From Ramlibacter ginsenosidimutans (GTDB lineage Bacteria > Pseudomonadota > Gammaproteobacteria > Burkholderiales > Burkholderiaceae_C): a stretch of 64,000 nucleotides of DNA. The DNA lies in the NCBI RefSeq assembly GCF_016654015.1, contig NZ_JAEPWM010000006.1:1-64000 (forward strand), given 5' to 3'. The first letter of the stretch is position 1. Each line of letters starts with the position of its first letter. This document shows, piece after piece, positions 37,847-45,821 of the stretch. The notes under the pieces were generated by a model. It was not told the origin of the DNA, searched no databases, and saw nothing but the letters and a program-made list of their open reading frames with translations. A program made the translations under genes and the position numbers.

Positions 37847-37996
37847 CTTCGGGTCTGACGGTGATGACGCGGGGCGTCGGGATCAACGGCATGAACCCAT
37901 TATGCATAGCGCGGGTGACGGAACAATGTCGGACGCCACGCTGTTGTGCTGACGCGTCAATGCCACCCAGGGCGAAGGACGCGCTCGCCGAGGCCC

Positions 37997-38473
37997 TCAG
38001 GCGGCCTTCTTCAGCAGCTTGACCGCCTTCAGCACTTCGTCGACATGGCCGGGAACCTTCAGGCCACGCCACTCCTGCTTGAGGATGCCGTCCGCGCCCA
38101 CCAGGAAGGTGCTGCGCTCGATGCCCTTCACCTTCTTGCCGTACATGATCTTGTTCTTGACCACGCCGAACATGTGGCACATCTTTTCCTCGGTGTCGGC
38201 GATCAGCTCGAACGGCAGTTCCAGCTTGGTCTTGAAGTCCTCGTGCGACTTCATGTTGTCGCGCGACACGCCGAACACCACGGCGCCGGCCTTCACGAAA
38301 TCCTTGTACTTGTCCCGGAACTGCATGGCCTCGGTCGTGCAGCCTGGGGTGTTGTCCTTCGGATAGAAGTACAGCACCAGGATCTGGCCCAGGTGGGAGG
38401 TGTTGGTGACCTTGATGCCGCCGGTGGCGTTCGCTTCGAATTCTGGAAGGGGTTTGTTGACAACGATCGCCAT
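37997..38473 (-). CDS. bcp: Thioredoxin-dependent peroxiredoxin (Bcp/PrxQ type)
   Basis: Bcp reduces peroxides with a peroxidatic cysteine. The 158-residue protein has PKDNTPGCTTEAMQFRD with the peroxidatic Cys at 45. The resolving Cys found five residues later in many Bcp proteins is absent (Met at 50), so it belongs to the group that uses another partner or another Cys; one Cys remains in EEKMCHMF. Length is typical. It is a single gene, divergent in orientation from the upstream unknown region. Confidence 0.92.
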   Translation of the reverse strand: MAIVVNKPLPEFEANATGGIKVTNTSHLGQILVLYFYPKDNTPGCTTEAMQFRDKYKDFVKAGAVVFGVSRDNMKSHEDFKTKLELPFELIADTEEKMCHMFGVVKNKIMYGKKVKGIERSTFLVGADGILKQEWRGLKVPGHVDEVLKAVKLLKKAA

Positions 38474-38591
38474 AAGGTCCTGGTGCGGTGTGTGGTTCTG
38501 TGTGACAGGCTGCGGTGGCGGCGGGCTTCGCGCAGGCCCGCCCGCAAGTGTAGATTTTACCGCGAAACGGCTACAGCCGCCCCAGGAGGGG

Positions 38592-38987
38592 CTAGGCGGG
38601 CCGGTCGAGGATCAGGGCCACCGCGACTTCCCGCCCTTCCTGCGCCAGGATGTTGTAGGTGCGGCAGGCCGCCGCCGTGTCCATGGTCTCGAGGCCGATG
38701 CGCCGCGCCGCCAGTGGCGCGAGCCAGGCCGGCTGGGGGAAGCGGATGCGCGCGCCGCTGCCGAAGATCACCACCTCCACCTTCAGCGCCGCGATCTGCG
38801 CGAAGTGCTCGGGGCCGAGCTCCTCGTAGCTGCCGGCCCACTCGAAACGCTCGCCGCGCGAGCCGAGCACCACGTTGTGCGTGATGCGTTCCGCGCCCAC
38901 GCCCACCCAGCCGGGCCCATAGCCGCTGATGGTCTGCGCGTCGGATTGATCGGGTTGGAGCTTCAAGGCAGGGGAGGTCGGGTGCAT
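38592..38987 (-). CDS. Mth938-like domain protein
   Basis: The 131-residue protein fits the Mth938/NDUFAF3 (DUF498) family: ISGYGPGWVGVGAERITHNVVLG at the start, LGPEHFAQIAALKVEVVIFGSGARIRFP in the middle and TMDTAAACRTYNILAQEGREVAVALI at the end. The eukaryotic relative is an assembly factor for respiratory complex I; the bacterial role is not known. The ATG giving MHPTSPALKLQPDQ is chosen because conservation begins here. It is divergent from alaA across 80 bases, which contain a -10-like TATAAT on the minus strand at 39032-39027. Confidence 0.82.
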   Translation of the reverse strand: MHPTSPALKLQPDQSDAQTISGYGPGWVGVGAERITHNVVLGSRGERFEWAGSYEELGPEHFAQIAALKVEVVIFGSGARIRFPQPAWLAPLAARRIGLETMDTAAACRTYNILAQEGREVAVALILDRPA

Positions 38988-39026
38988 CCGCGCGCCACGG
39001 AAGGGCCGCTGCGGAACTATGGTCAA

Positions 39027-39032
39027 ATTATA
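39027..39032 (-). promoter_or_regulatory. -10-like element before the Mth938-like gene
   Basis: TATAAT on the minus strand lies about 39 bases before the start. No good -35 was found at the right distance. Confidence 0.4.
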
Positions 39033-39067
39033 GGTTTCACCTCGCGTCACCGCCTTGCGGAGGGCCA

Positions 39068-40294
39068 TTGAAGACCGTCCAGAAATCCACCAAGCTCGCC
39101 AACGTGCTGTACGACATCCGCGGTCCCATCATGGATGCGGCCCGGCAGATGGAGGAGGAGGGGCACAAGATCATCAAGCTGAACATCGGCAACCTCGCCC
39201 CGTTCGGCTTCGATGCGCCCGAAGAGATCCAGCAGGACATGATCCGGAACCTGCCGAATTCGGCCGGGTACACGGACAGCAAGGGCATCTTCGCCGCACG
39301 CAAGGCGGTCATGCACTACACCCAGCAGCAGGGCATCAAGGGCGTGACGCTGGACGACGTGTGGCTGGGCAACGGCGCGAGCGAGCTGATCGCGCTGTCC
39401 ACCAACGCCTTGCTGAACGAAGGCGACGAGCTGCTTCTGCCCTCGCCGGACTATCCCCTGTGGACCGCATCCACGGCTTTGTCCGGCGGCACGCCGGTGC
39501 ACTACATGTGCGACGAGGCGAACGGCTGGATGCCCGACCTCGACGACATCCGCCGCAAGATCACGCCCGCGACCAAGGGCATCGTGGTGATCAACCCGAA
39601 CAACCCGACCGGCGCGCTGTACTCGGACGAACTGCTGCGCGAAATCGTGGGCATCGCGCGCCAGCACGGGCTGGTCATCTTTGCCGATGAGGTCTACGAC
39701 AAGGTGCTGTACGACGGCGTGAAGCACACCGCGCTCGCCAGCCTGTCCGAAGACGTGCTCACGCTCACCTTCAACTCGCTGTCGAAGAGCTACCGTTCCT
39801 GCGGCTACCGTGCCGGCTGGATGGTGGTGTCGGGCGACAAGAAGTCCGCGGGCGACTACATCGAGGGCCTCAACATGCTCTCGAACATGCGCCTGTGCTC
39901 GAACGTGCCGGGACAGTACGCGATCCAGACCGCGCTCGGCGGCTACCAGAGCATCAACGAGCTGATCGGCCCGGGCGGGCGCTTGCGCCGGCAGCGCGAC
40001 CTCGCGCACGAACTGATCACCGCCATCCCGGGCGTCACCTGCAACCAGCCGCAGGCGGCGCTCTACATGTTCCCGCGCCTGGACCCGAAGGTCTATCCCA
40101 TCGCGGACGACCGCCAGTTCTTCCTGGAGCTCCTGCAGCAGACGCGGGTCATGCTGGTGCAGGGGTCCGGGTTCAACTACCCGGACAACCAGCACTTCCG
40201 CATCGTCTTCCTGCCGCACGAGGACGACCTGAGGGAGGCCATCTCGCGCATCGCGCGCTTCCTCGACTCCTACCGGAAACGCCACTCGAAATGA
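39068..40294 (+). CDS. alaA: Pyridoxal-phosphate aminotransferase (alanine transaminase AlaA type)
   Basis: AlaA makes alanine from pyruvate and glutamate. The 408-residue class I/II aminotransferase has the PNNPTGALY motif, FADEVYDKVLYDG and the PLP-binding Lys in FNSLSKSYRSCGYRAGW at about residue 239. The N-terminal STKLANVLYDIRGPIMDAARQMEEEGHKI segment is typical of AlaA/YfbQ proteins. The start is TTG with GGAGGG a few bases upstream. It overlaps hom by ATGA, an order conserved in Comamonadaceae relatives, which links alanine and threonine synthesis in one transcript. Confidence 0.92.
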   Translation: MKTVQKSTKLANVLYDIRGPIMDAARQMEEEGHKIIKLNIGNLAPFGFDAPEEIQQDMIRNLPNSAGYTDSKGIFAARKAVMHYTQQQGIKGVTLDDVWLGNGASELIALSTNALLNEGDELLLPSPDYPLWTASTALSGGTPVHYMCDEANGWMPDLDDIRRKITPATKGIVVINPNNPTGALYSDELLREIVGIARQHGLVIFADEVYDKVLYDGVKHTALASLSEDVLTLTFNSLSKSYRSCGYRAGWMVVSGDKKSAGDYIEGLNMLSNMRLCSNVPGQYAIQTALGGYQSINELIGPGGRLRRQRDLAHELITAIPGVTCNQPQAALYMFPRLDPKVYPIADDRQFFLELLQQTRVMLVQGSGFNYPDNQHFRIVFLPHEDDLREAISRIARFLDSYRKRHSK

Positions 40295-41613
40295 AACCGA
40301 TCCAAGTCGGCCTGCTGGGCATCGGCACCGTGGGCAGCGGTGTCTTCAACGTCCTGAAGCGCAACCAGGCCGAGATCCGCCGCCGCGCCGGCCGCGGCAT
40401 CGAAATCACGATGGTCGCGGACCTCGACACGGCGCGCGCCGAAGCCGTGGTGGGCAACACCGCGAAGGTGGTGAAGGACGCCCGCGAGATCATCGCCAAC
40501 CCGGACATCGACATCGTCATCGAGCTGATCGGCGGCTACGGCATCGCGCGCCAGCTGATGATGGAGGCCATCGCGCAGGGCAAGCACGTGGTCACGGCCA
40601 ACAAGGCCCTGCTGGCCGTGCATGGCACCGAGATCTTCGCGGCGGCCCACGCCAAGGGCGTGATGGTCGCGTTCGAGGCCGCCGTCGCCGGCGGCATCCC
40701 GATCATCAAGTCGCTGCGCGAAGGCCTCACCGCCAACCGCATCGAGTGGATCGCCGGCATCATCAACGGCACCACCAACTTCATCCTCTCGGAGATGCGG
40801 GACAAGGGCCTGGACTTCGAGCAGGTGCTGAAGGAAGCGCAGCGCCTGGGGTATGCCGAGGCGGACCCGACCTTCGACATCGAGGGCGTGGATGCCGCGC
40901 ACAAGGCGACGATCATGAGCGCCATCGCGTTCGGCGTGCCGGTGCAGTTCGACAAGGCCTATGTCGAGGGCATCACCAAGCTGTCGTCGGTTGACATCGA
41001 GTACGCCGAGCAGCTGGGCTACCGCATCAAGCTGCTGGGGATCACCAAGCGCACGGCCAAGGGCATCGAGCTGCGCGTGCACCCGACGCTGGTGCCGGCC
41101 AAGCGCCTGATCGCCAACGTCGAAGGCGCGATGAACGCGGTGGTGGTCCAGGGCGATGCCGTGGGAACCACGCTCTATTACGGCAAGGGCGCCGGCAGCG
41201 AGCCGACCGCGAGCGCCGTGATCGCCGACCTCGTCGACGTGACGCGGCTGCACACCGTGGACGCAGCGCATCGCGTGCCGCACCTGGCGTTCCAGCCCGA
41301 CCAGATGAGCGAGGAGCCGATCCTGCCCATGAGCGAGGTGGTGACCAGCTACTACCTGCGCCTGCGGGTGGCCGACCAGGCCGGCGTGCTCGCCAAGGTG
41401 GCGGGCCTGCTCGCGACGGCGGGCATCAGCATCGACGCCATGCTGCAGCGCGAAGCCTCCGCCCTGGGCGGCAAGGGCGCGACCCAGACCGACCTCATCC
41501 TGCTTACGCACAGCGTGCGCGAGGGCACGATGAACGAGGTCATCGCCCAGATGCAGGGCCTCGCGACCGTGCTCGCCCCCATCACCCGCATTCGCAAGGA
41601 AGAACTGGCCTGA
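40291..41613 (+). CDS. hom: Homoserine dehydrogenase
   Basis: Hom reduces aspartate semialdehyde to homoserine for threonine and methionine. The 440-residue protein has the nucleotide-binding GLLGIGTVGSGVFNVL, VTANKALLAVHG, the catalytic EAAVAGGIPIIKSLREGL and NGTTNFILSEM motifs, and a C-terminal ACT domain from about residue 350 (YYLRLRVADQAGVLAKVAGLLA), which usually gives threonine feedback. It overlaps alaA by ATGA. thrC follows after an 88-base gap that is filled by a REP-like element. Confidence 0.96.
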   Translation: MKPIQVGLLGIGTVGSGVFNVLKRNQAEIRRRAGRGIEITMVADLDTARAEAVVGNTAKVVKDAREIIANPDIDIVIELIGGYGIARQLMMEAIAQGKHVVTANKALLAVHGTEIFAAAHAKGVMVAFEAAVAGGIPIIKSLREGLTANRIEWIAGIINGTTNFILSEMRDKGLDFEQVLKEAQRLGYAEADPTFDIEGVDAAHKATIMSAIAFGVPVQFDKAYVEGITKLSSVDIEYAEQLGYRIKLLGITKRTAKGIELRVHPTLVPAKRLIANVEGAMNAVVVQGDAVGTTLYYGKGAGSEPTASAVIADLVDVTRLHTVDAAHRVPHLAFQPDQMSEEPILPMSEVVTSYYLRLRVADQAGVLAKVAGLLATAGISIDAMLQREASALGGKGATQTDLILLTHSVREGTMNEVIAQMQGLATVLAPITRIRKEELA

Positions 41614-41622
41614 TGAACATGT

Positions 41623-41695
41623 GCCCCCACGTTCACTTCGTTCACTGCCCCCCGAGGGGGCCGTCGGCTCCCTTGGGGCGGCCCTGCGGGCGCTG
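41623..41695 (+). repeat. REP-like element between hom and thrC
   Basis: The 88-base gap between hom and thrC consists mostly of an element starting CCCCCACGTTCACTTCG, with a GCCCCC-CGA-GGGGGC hairpin at 41647-41661 and a second CCTTGGGGCGG part. From general knowledge, such CCCCCACG...CCCCCCGAGGGGG elements are frequent in Comamonadaceae genomes. It lies within the operon and just before the thrC start, so it may affect thrC translation. Confidence 0.7.
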
Positions 41696-41701
41696 AGGAC
41701 C

Positions 41702-43144
41702 ATGTTGTACATCTCCACCCGCGGCCACCCGGACCGCAAGCACTTCTGCGAGATCCTGCTGGAAGGCCTCGCGCCCGACGGCGGGCTGTACCTGCCCGAG
41801 CGCTATCCGCAGGTCGATGCAGCGACGCTCGCGAAGTGGCGCACGCTGCCGTATGCGGACCTCGCCTTCGAGATCCTCTCGCTCTACATCGACGACATCC
41901 CGGCGGCGGACCTGCACGCGATCTGCCGCAAGACGTACACGCGGGAGGTGTTCGGCACGCAGGAGATCGTCCCGCTGAAGCCGCTGGAGGAAGGCGTCTT
42001 CCTCGAAGCCCTGTCCAACGGCCCCACGCTGGCCTTCAAGGACATGGCCATGCAGCTGCTGGGCAACCTGTTCGAGTACGAGCTGGCCCGGCGCGGCGAG
42101 GAGCTGAACATCCTGGGCGCGACCTCCGGCGACACCGGCAGCGCCGCCGAATACGCCATGCGCGGCAAGCAGGGCGTGCGCGTGTTCATGACCTCGCCGC
42201 ACGGCCGCATGAGCCCGTTCCAGCAGGCGCAGATGTTCAGCCTGCAGGACGCCAACATCCACAACATCGCCATCGAGGGCGTGTTCGACGACTGCCAGGA
42301 CATCGTCAAGGCGGTGTCGAACGACCTCGCCTTCAAGCGCAAGTACCGCATCGGCACGGTCAACTCGATCAACTGGGCGCGGCTGCTGGCGCAGGTCGTC
42401 TACTACTTCGCGGGGTACTTCCAGGCGACGGGGCGCCCCCACCCCAGCCCTCCCCCAGAGGGGGAGGGGGCAAAGCAGAAGGTCAGCTTCACGGTGCCCT
42501 CGGGGAATTTCGGCAACGTCTGCGCGGGCCACGTCGCGCGCATGATGGGCCTGCCCATCGCGAAACTGGTGGTCGCGACCAACGAGAACGACGTCCTCGA
42601 CGAGTTCTTCCGCACCGGCATCTACCGCGTCCGCGCCAGCCAGGACACGCACGAGACCTCGAGTCCCTCCATGGACATCTCCAAGGCCAGCAACTTCGAG
42701 CGCTTCGTGTTCGACCTGCTCGGTCGGGACGGCGCAAAGCTGCGCTACCTGTTCGCCGAGGAGCTCGTGGCCAAGGGCCGGTTCGACCTCTCGCATGCGG
42801 TGCTGGTCGCGCGCGACCGCTACGGCTTTGCTTCCGGGCGCAGCACGCACGCGGATCGGCTCGCCACCATCCGCGACACGTACCGGCGCTTCGGCACGAT
42901 GATCGACACGCACACCGCGGACGGCCTGAAGGTCGCGCGCGAGCAGCTCCAGCCCGGCATCCCCATGGTCGTCCTGGAGACCGCATTGCCCATCAAGTTC
43001 GCTGCGACGATCGTGGAAGCCCTGGGCCGCGAGCCCGAGCGGCCGGCGAAGTTCGCCGGCATCGAGGACCTGCCCAAGCGCGTGACCGTGCTGCCTGCGG
43101 ATGCCGAGCGGGTGAAGCAGTTCATCGCGGCGCACTGCGCATGA
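41702..43144 (+). CDS. thrC: Threonine synthase with an in-frame REP-derived insert
   Basis: ThrC converts O-phosphohomoserine to threonine with PLP. The 480-residue protein starts MLYISTRGHPDRKHFCEILLEGLAPDGGLYLP. The PLP Lys lies in LAFKDMAMQLLGN near residue 117, followed by LGATSGDTGSAAEYAM and VSFTVPSGNFGNVCAGHVARMMGLP. Between YYFAGYFQAT and KVSFTVPSG lies a Pro/Gly/Glu-rich stretch, residues about 244-257 (GRPHPSPPPEGEGA), which is encoded by a GC-rich hairpin repeat. The frame is kept, so the enzyme is probably active. The stop overlaps mobB by ATGA. Confidence 0.94.
   Translation: MLYISTRGHPDRKHFCEILLEGLAPDGGLYLPERYPQVDAATLAKWRTLPYADLAFEILSLYIDDIPAADLHAICRKTYTREVFGTQEIVPLKPLEEGVFLEALSNGPTLAFKDMAMQLLGNLFEYELARRGEELNILGATSGDTGSAAEYAMRGKQGVRVFMTSPHGRMSPFQQAQMFSLQDANIHNIAIEGVFDDCQDIVKAVSNDLAFKRKYRIGTVNSINWARLLAQVVYYFAGYFQATGRPHPSPPPEGEGAKQKVSFTVPSGNFGNVCAGHVARMMGLPIAKLVVATNENDVLDEFFRTGIYRVRASQDTHETSSPSMDISKASNFERFVFDLLGRDGAKLRYLFAEELVAKGRFDLSHAVLVARDRYGFASGRSTHADRLATIRDTYRRFGTMIDTHTADGLKVAREQLQPGIPMVVLETALPIKFAATIVEALGREPERPAKFAGIEDLPKRVTVLPADAERVKQFIAAHCA
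42436..42471 (+). repeat. REP-like hairpin inserted in frame in thrC
   Basis: CCCTCCCCC (42448-42456) pairs perfectly with GGGGGAGGG (42460-42468) around AGA, preceded by CCCCCACCCCAG. It belongs to the same family as the intergenic element at 12818-12852, here in the opposite orientation. Confidence 0.78.
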
Positions 43145-43674
43145 AAGTCGTCGGCTTCGCAGGCTATTCGGGATCCGGCAAGACCCACCTCGTCGAGCGG
43201 CTCATCCCTGCGCTCAAGATGCGCGGCTTGCGTGTGTCGGTGGTCAAGCACGCCCACCACAAGTTCGACATCGACCATCCCGGCAAGGACACCTGGAGGC
43301 ACCGCGAGGCGGGCGCCTTCGAGGTGGTGGTCGCATCCGATCGCCGGCTGGCGCTGATGCGCGAGTTCGAGCAGCCGGCGGAGCTCAGCGTGCACCACCT
43401 GCTGGCGGAGCTCTACGAGGGCGTGGACTGGGTGCTGGTCGAGGGCTTCAAGAGCAGCAACCTGCTGAAGGTCGAGGTCTGGCGGCCCGAGGCGGCCAAG
43501 CCGGCGCGCTATCCCGACGACGACTTCATCGTCGCGATCGCCACCGACGATGCCGCCCGGCTGCCGCAGTCCACCCTGCGCCCGGTGCTGGATCTGAACG
43601 ACGCGGATGCCATCGCCCAGTGGCTGGTCGACAATGGGCACCGGTTCGACTACGACGCGGAGAGTTACGCATGA
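43141..43674 (+). CDS. mobB: Molybdopterin-guanine dinucleotide biosynthesis adaptor MobB
   Basis: MobB is a GTP-binding partner of MobA in the last step of guanine-dinucleotide molybdenum cofactor synthesis. The 177-residue protein begins MKVVGFAGYSGSGKTHLVERL, a P-loop at about residues 8-15, then VVKHAHHKFDIDHPGKDTWRHREAGA and DWVLVEGFKSS, all MobB hallmarks. It overlaps thrC by ATGA, and moeA follows after 19 bases, so molybdenum-cofactor genes are part of the threonine transcript. Confidence 0.94.
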   Translation: MKVVGFAGYSGSGKTHLVERLIPALKMRGLRVSVVKHAHHKFDIDHPGKDTWRHREAGAFEVVVASDRRLALMREFEQPAELSVHHLLAELYEGVDWVLVEGFKSSNLLKVEVWRPEAAKPARYPDDDFIVAIATDDAARLPQSTLRPVLDLNDADAIAQWLVDNGHRFDYDAESYA

Positions 43675-43693
43675 GCACCGCACGGGAGGCCTG

Positions 43694-44923
43694 ATGACCC
43701 AGCAACGTCCCCCGCTGCGGCCCCTGGACGACGCGCTGCTCGAGCTGCTCGCGCATGCGCGGCTGCTCGCGGGCACGGACAGCGTGGCCACCTTCGATGC
43801 CGATGGCCGCGTGCTGGCGGAGGACCTCGTCTCGCCGCTGCAGGTGCCGCCGCAGGACAACAGCTCCATGGACGGCTATGCGGTGCGCAGCGCCGAGATC
43901 GCGGACGAAGGCGTGCCCTTGCTGGTGAGCCAGCGCATCGCCGCAGGTGGCGTGGCGCAGCCCCTGCAACCCGGCACCGCTGCCCGCATCTTCACCGGCG
44001 CCACCGTGCCGCAGGGCGCGGACGCGATCGTGATGCAGGAGGACACCGAGACGCTGCCCGACGGGCGCGTGCGCATCCTGCGCGTGCCTTCCGCAGGGCA
44101 GTGGATCCGCCGCAGCGGCGAGGACATCACGCGCGGCAGTACGGTGCTGGAGCGCGGCACGCGCATGGGGCCGGCGGCGCAGGGCCTCGCCGCCAGCATC
44201 GGCCGCGATCGACTGCAGGTCGCGCCGCGGCCGCGCGTGGCCCTGTTCTCCACGGGCGACGAACTCGTGATGCCGGGCGATGTCGCACCCGGGGCCATGC
44301 GGCCGGGCGCCATCTACAACTCCAACCGCTTCTTCCTGCGCAGCCTCCTGCAGCGGCTCGGCTGCGAAGTGCAGGACCTCGGCATCGTGCCGGACCAGCG
44401 CGAGGCCACGATCGCCGCGCTACGCGACGCGGCCAGCGGCAATGACCTGATCCTCACTAGCGGCGGCGTGTCGGTCGGCGAGGAGGACCACATCAGGCCT
44501 GCCGTGCAGCAGCTCGGCTCGCTGGATCTGTGGCAGATCGCGATGAAGCCGGGCAAGCCCTTCGCATACGGGCGCGTGGGCGAGGCGCACTTCATCGGGC
44601 TGCCGGGCAACCCCGTCTCCAGCTTCGTGACCTTCCTGCTGCTGGTGCGGCCCTTCCTGCTGAAGCTGCAGGGCGCCAGCACGCTCGGCCCGCACGCGCT
44701 GCAGCTGCCGGCCCATTTCGACTGGCCTCGCGCCGACAAGCGCCGCGAGTTCCTGCGCGTGCGCCGCGATGCGGAAGGCGGCCTCGCCTTGTTCCCCAAC
44801 CAGAGTTCCGGCGTGCTGACGTCCACCGTGTGGGCCGACGGACTGGTGGACGTGCCGGCGGGTCAGACGATCGCCCGGGGCGACCTCGTGCGCTTCCTGC
44901 CGATGGCGGAGTTGCTGGCATGA
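43694..44923 (+). CDS. moeA: Molybdopterin molybdenumtransferase
   Basis: MoeA inserts molybdate into adenylated molybdopterin. The 409-residue protein has PQDNSSMDGYAVR, the FTGATVPQGADAIVMQED region, a MoCF-like domain with FSTGDELVMPG and TSGGVSVGEEDHIRP, and LPGNPVSSFVTFLLLVRP. Length is typical. The ATG at 43694 follows GGGAGG and is preferred to an upstream in-frame start. It overlaps moaD by ATGA. Confidence 0.95.
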   Translation: MTQQRPPLRPLDDALLELLAHARLLAGTDSVATFDADGRVLAEDLVSPLQVPPQDNSSMDGYAVRSAEIADEGVPLLVSQRIAAGGVAQPLQPGTAARIFTGATVPQGADAIVMQEDTETLPDGRVRILRVPSAGQWIRRSGEDITRGSTVLERGTRMGPAAQGLAASIGRDRLQVAPRPRVALFSTGDELVMPGDVAPGAMRPGAIYNSNRFFLRSLLQRLGCEVQDLGIVPDQREATIAALRDAASGNDLILTSGGVSVGEEDHIRPAVQQLGSLDLWQIAMKPGKPFAYGRVGEAHFIGLPGNPVSSFVTFLLLVRPFLLKLQGASTLGPHALQLPAHFDWPRADKRREFLRVRRDAEGGLALFPNQSSGVLTSTVWADGLVDVPAGQTIARGDLVRFLPMAELLA

Positions 44924-45171
44924 AGGTGCGCGTGCGTTACTTCGCTTCCATCCGCGAGGCGCTGGGGCAGGGCGGCGAGGAGCTGCAGACGCGCACCGGC
45001 ACGCTGGGCGGCTTGCGCGACGAGCTGATCGCGCGCGGCGCGCCCTATGCGTCCGTGCTCGCGCGCGGCCGCGCGGTGCGCATGGCACTGGACCAGGACA
45101 TGAGCGACGAGTCGGCCGCGCTGCGCGAAGGCTGCGAGGTCGCCTTCTTCCCGCCCGTGACCGGCGGCTGA
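44920..45171 (+). CDS. moaD: Molybdopterin synthase sulfur-carrier subunit
   Basis: MoaD carries the sulfur used to make the dithiolene of molybdopterin on its C-terminal Gly-Gly. The 83-residue ubiquitin-like protein starts MKVRVRYFASIREALG and ends FFPPVTGG, both defining features. It overlaps moeA and lies 8 bases before moaE, its partner subunit. Confidence 0.95.
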   Translation: MKVRVRYFASIREALGQGGEELQTRTGTLGGLRDELIARGAPYASVLARGRAVRMALDQDMSDESAALREGCEVAFFPPVTGG

Positions 45172-45179
45172 GCGAGGCC

Positions 45180-45656
45180 ATGGCCGCAGCGCGCGTCACC
45201 ATCCAGTCCGGCGACTTCGACGTCTCGGCCGAGATCGCGGCGCTGCGCCGGGACGACCCGGGCGTGGGTGCGGTCTGCAGCTTCATCGGCACGGTGCGCG
45301 ACCGCAACGACGGCAGCGCGGTGAGCGCGATGGAGCTGGAGCACTATCCGGGCATGACCGAGAAGGCCATCGAGCAGATGATCGACGAGGCGTTCCGCCG
45401 GTTCGACATCCGCGCCGCGCGCGTGATCCATCGGGTGGGTCCGCTGCAGCTGCAGGACCAGATCGTGCTGGTGGTGGTCGCCTCGGCGCACCGCGCCGAG
45501 AGCTTCCGCGCCTGCGAGTTCCTGATGGACTACCTGAAGACGCAGGCGCCGTTCTGGAAGAAGGAACGCACGCCCGAAGGCGAACGCTGGGTCGACGCCC
45601 GCGTGGCCGACGATGCTGCGCTTCAGCGCTGGGGCATCGAGAGCCGCAATTCCTGA
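45180..45656 (+). CDS. moaE: Molybdopterin synthase catalytic subunit
   Basis: MoaE adds sulfur from MoaD to cyclic pyranopterin monophosphate. The 158-residue protein has GAVCSFIGTVRDRNDGSAVSAMELEHYPGM, RVIHRVGPLQLQDQIVLVVVAS, AHRAESFRACEFLMDYLKTQAPFWKKE with the active-site lysines, and an EGERWVDAR end. Length is normal. It is the last gene of the alaA-to-moaE run; a dispersed inverted-repeat element starts about 20 bases after its stop. Confidence 0.96.
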   Translation: MAAARVTIQSGDFDVSAEIAALRRDDPGVGAVCSFIGTVRDRNDGSAVSAMELEHYPGMTEKAIEQMIDEAFRRFDIRAARVIHRVGPLQLQDQIVLVVVASAHRAESFRACEFLMDYLKTQAPFWKKERTPEGERWVDARVADDAALQRWGIESRNS

Positions 45657-45677
45657 AGCGTGCGAATGCGAACAGGA

Positions 45678-45777
45678 GGAACGCAGAGGACGCAGAGATT
45701 ACGCAGAGGACGCAGAAAAGATCTTGAAAGGGATTCCTCTGCGTCCTCTGCGAAACCTTTGCGTCCTCTGCGTTCCC
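45678..45777. repeat. Dispersed inverted-repeat element built on GCAGAGGACGCA (copy 2)
   Basis: The left arm from 45678 (GGAACGCAGAGGACGCAGAG) is nearly the reverse complement of the right arm ending at 45777 (CTTTGCGTCCTCTGCGTTCC), with an inner pair of the same unit. It matches the element at 33777-33886 in both arms. It fills most of the 158-base gap between moaE and the Bug protein gene. Confidence 0.82.
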
Positions 45778-45779
45778 TT

Positions 45780-45821
45780 GCTGGTCCTCGCACCTACTTC
45801 GCTGGTCCTCGCACCTACTTC
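45780..45821. repeat. Perfect 21-bp tandem duplication at the end of a Bug protein gene
   Basis: Bases 45780-45800 are identical to 45801-45821. The second copy contains the stop codon of the minus-strand gene (45815-45817); the first copy lies just beyond it. It looks like a recent slippage duplication. Confidence 0.85.
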
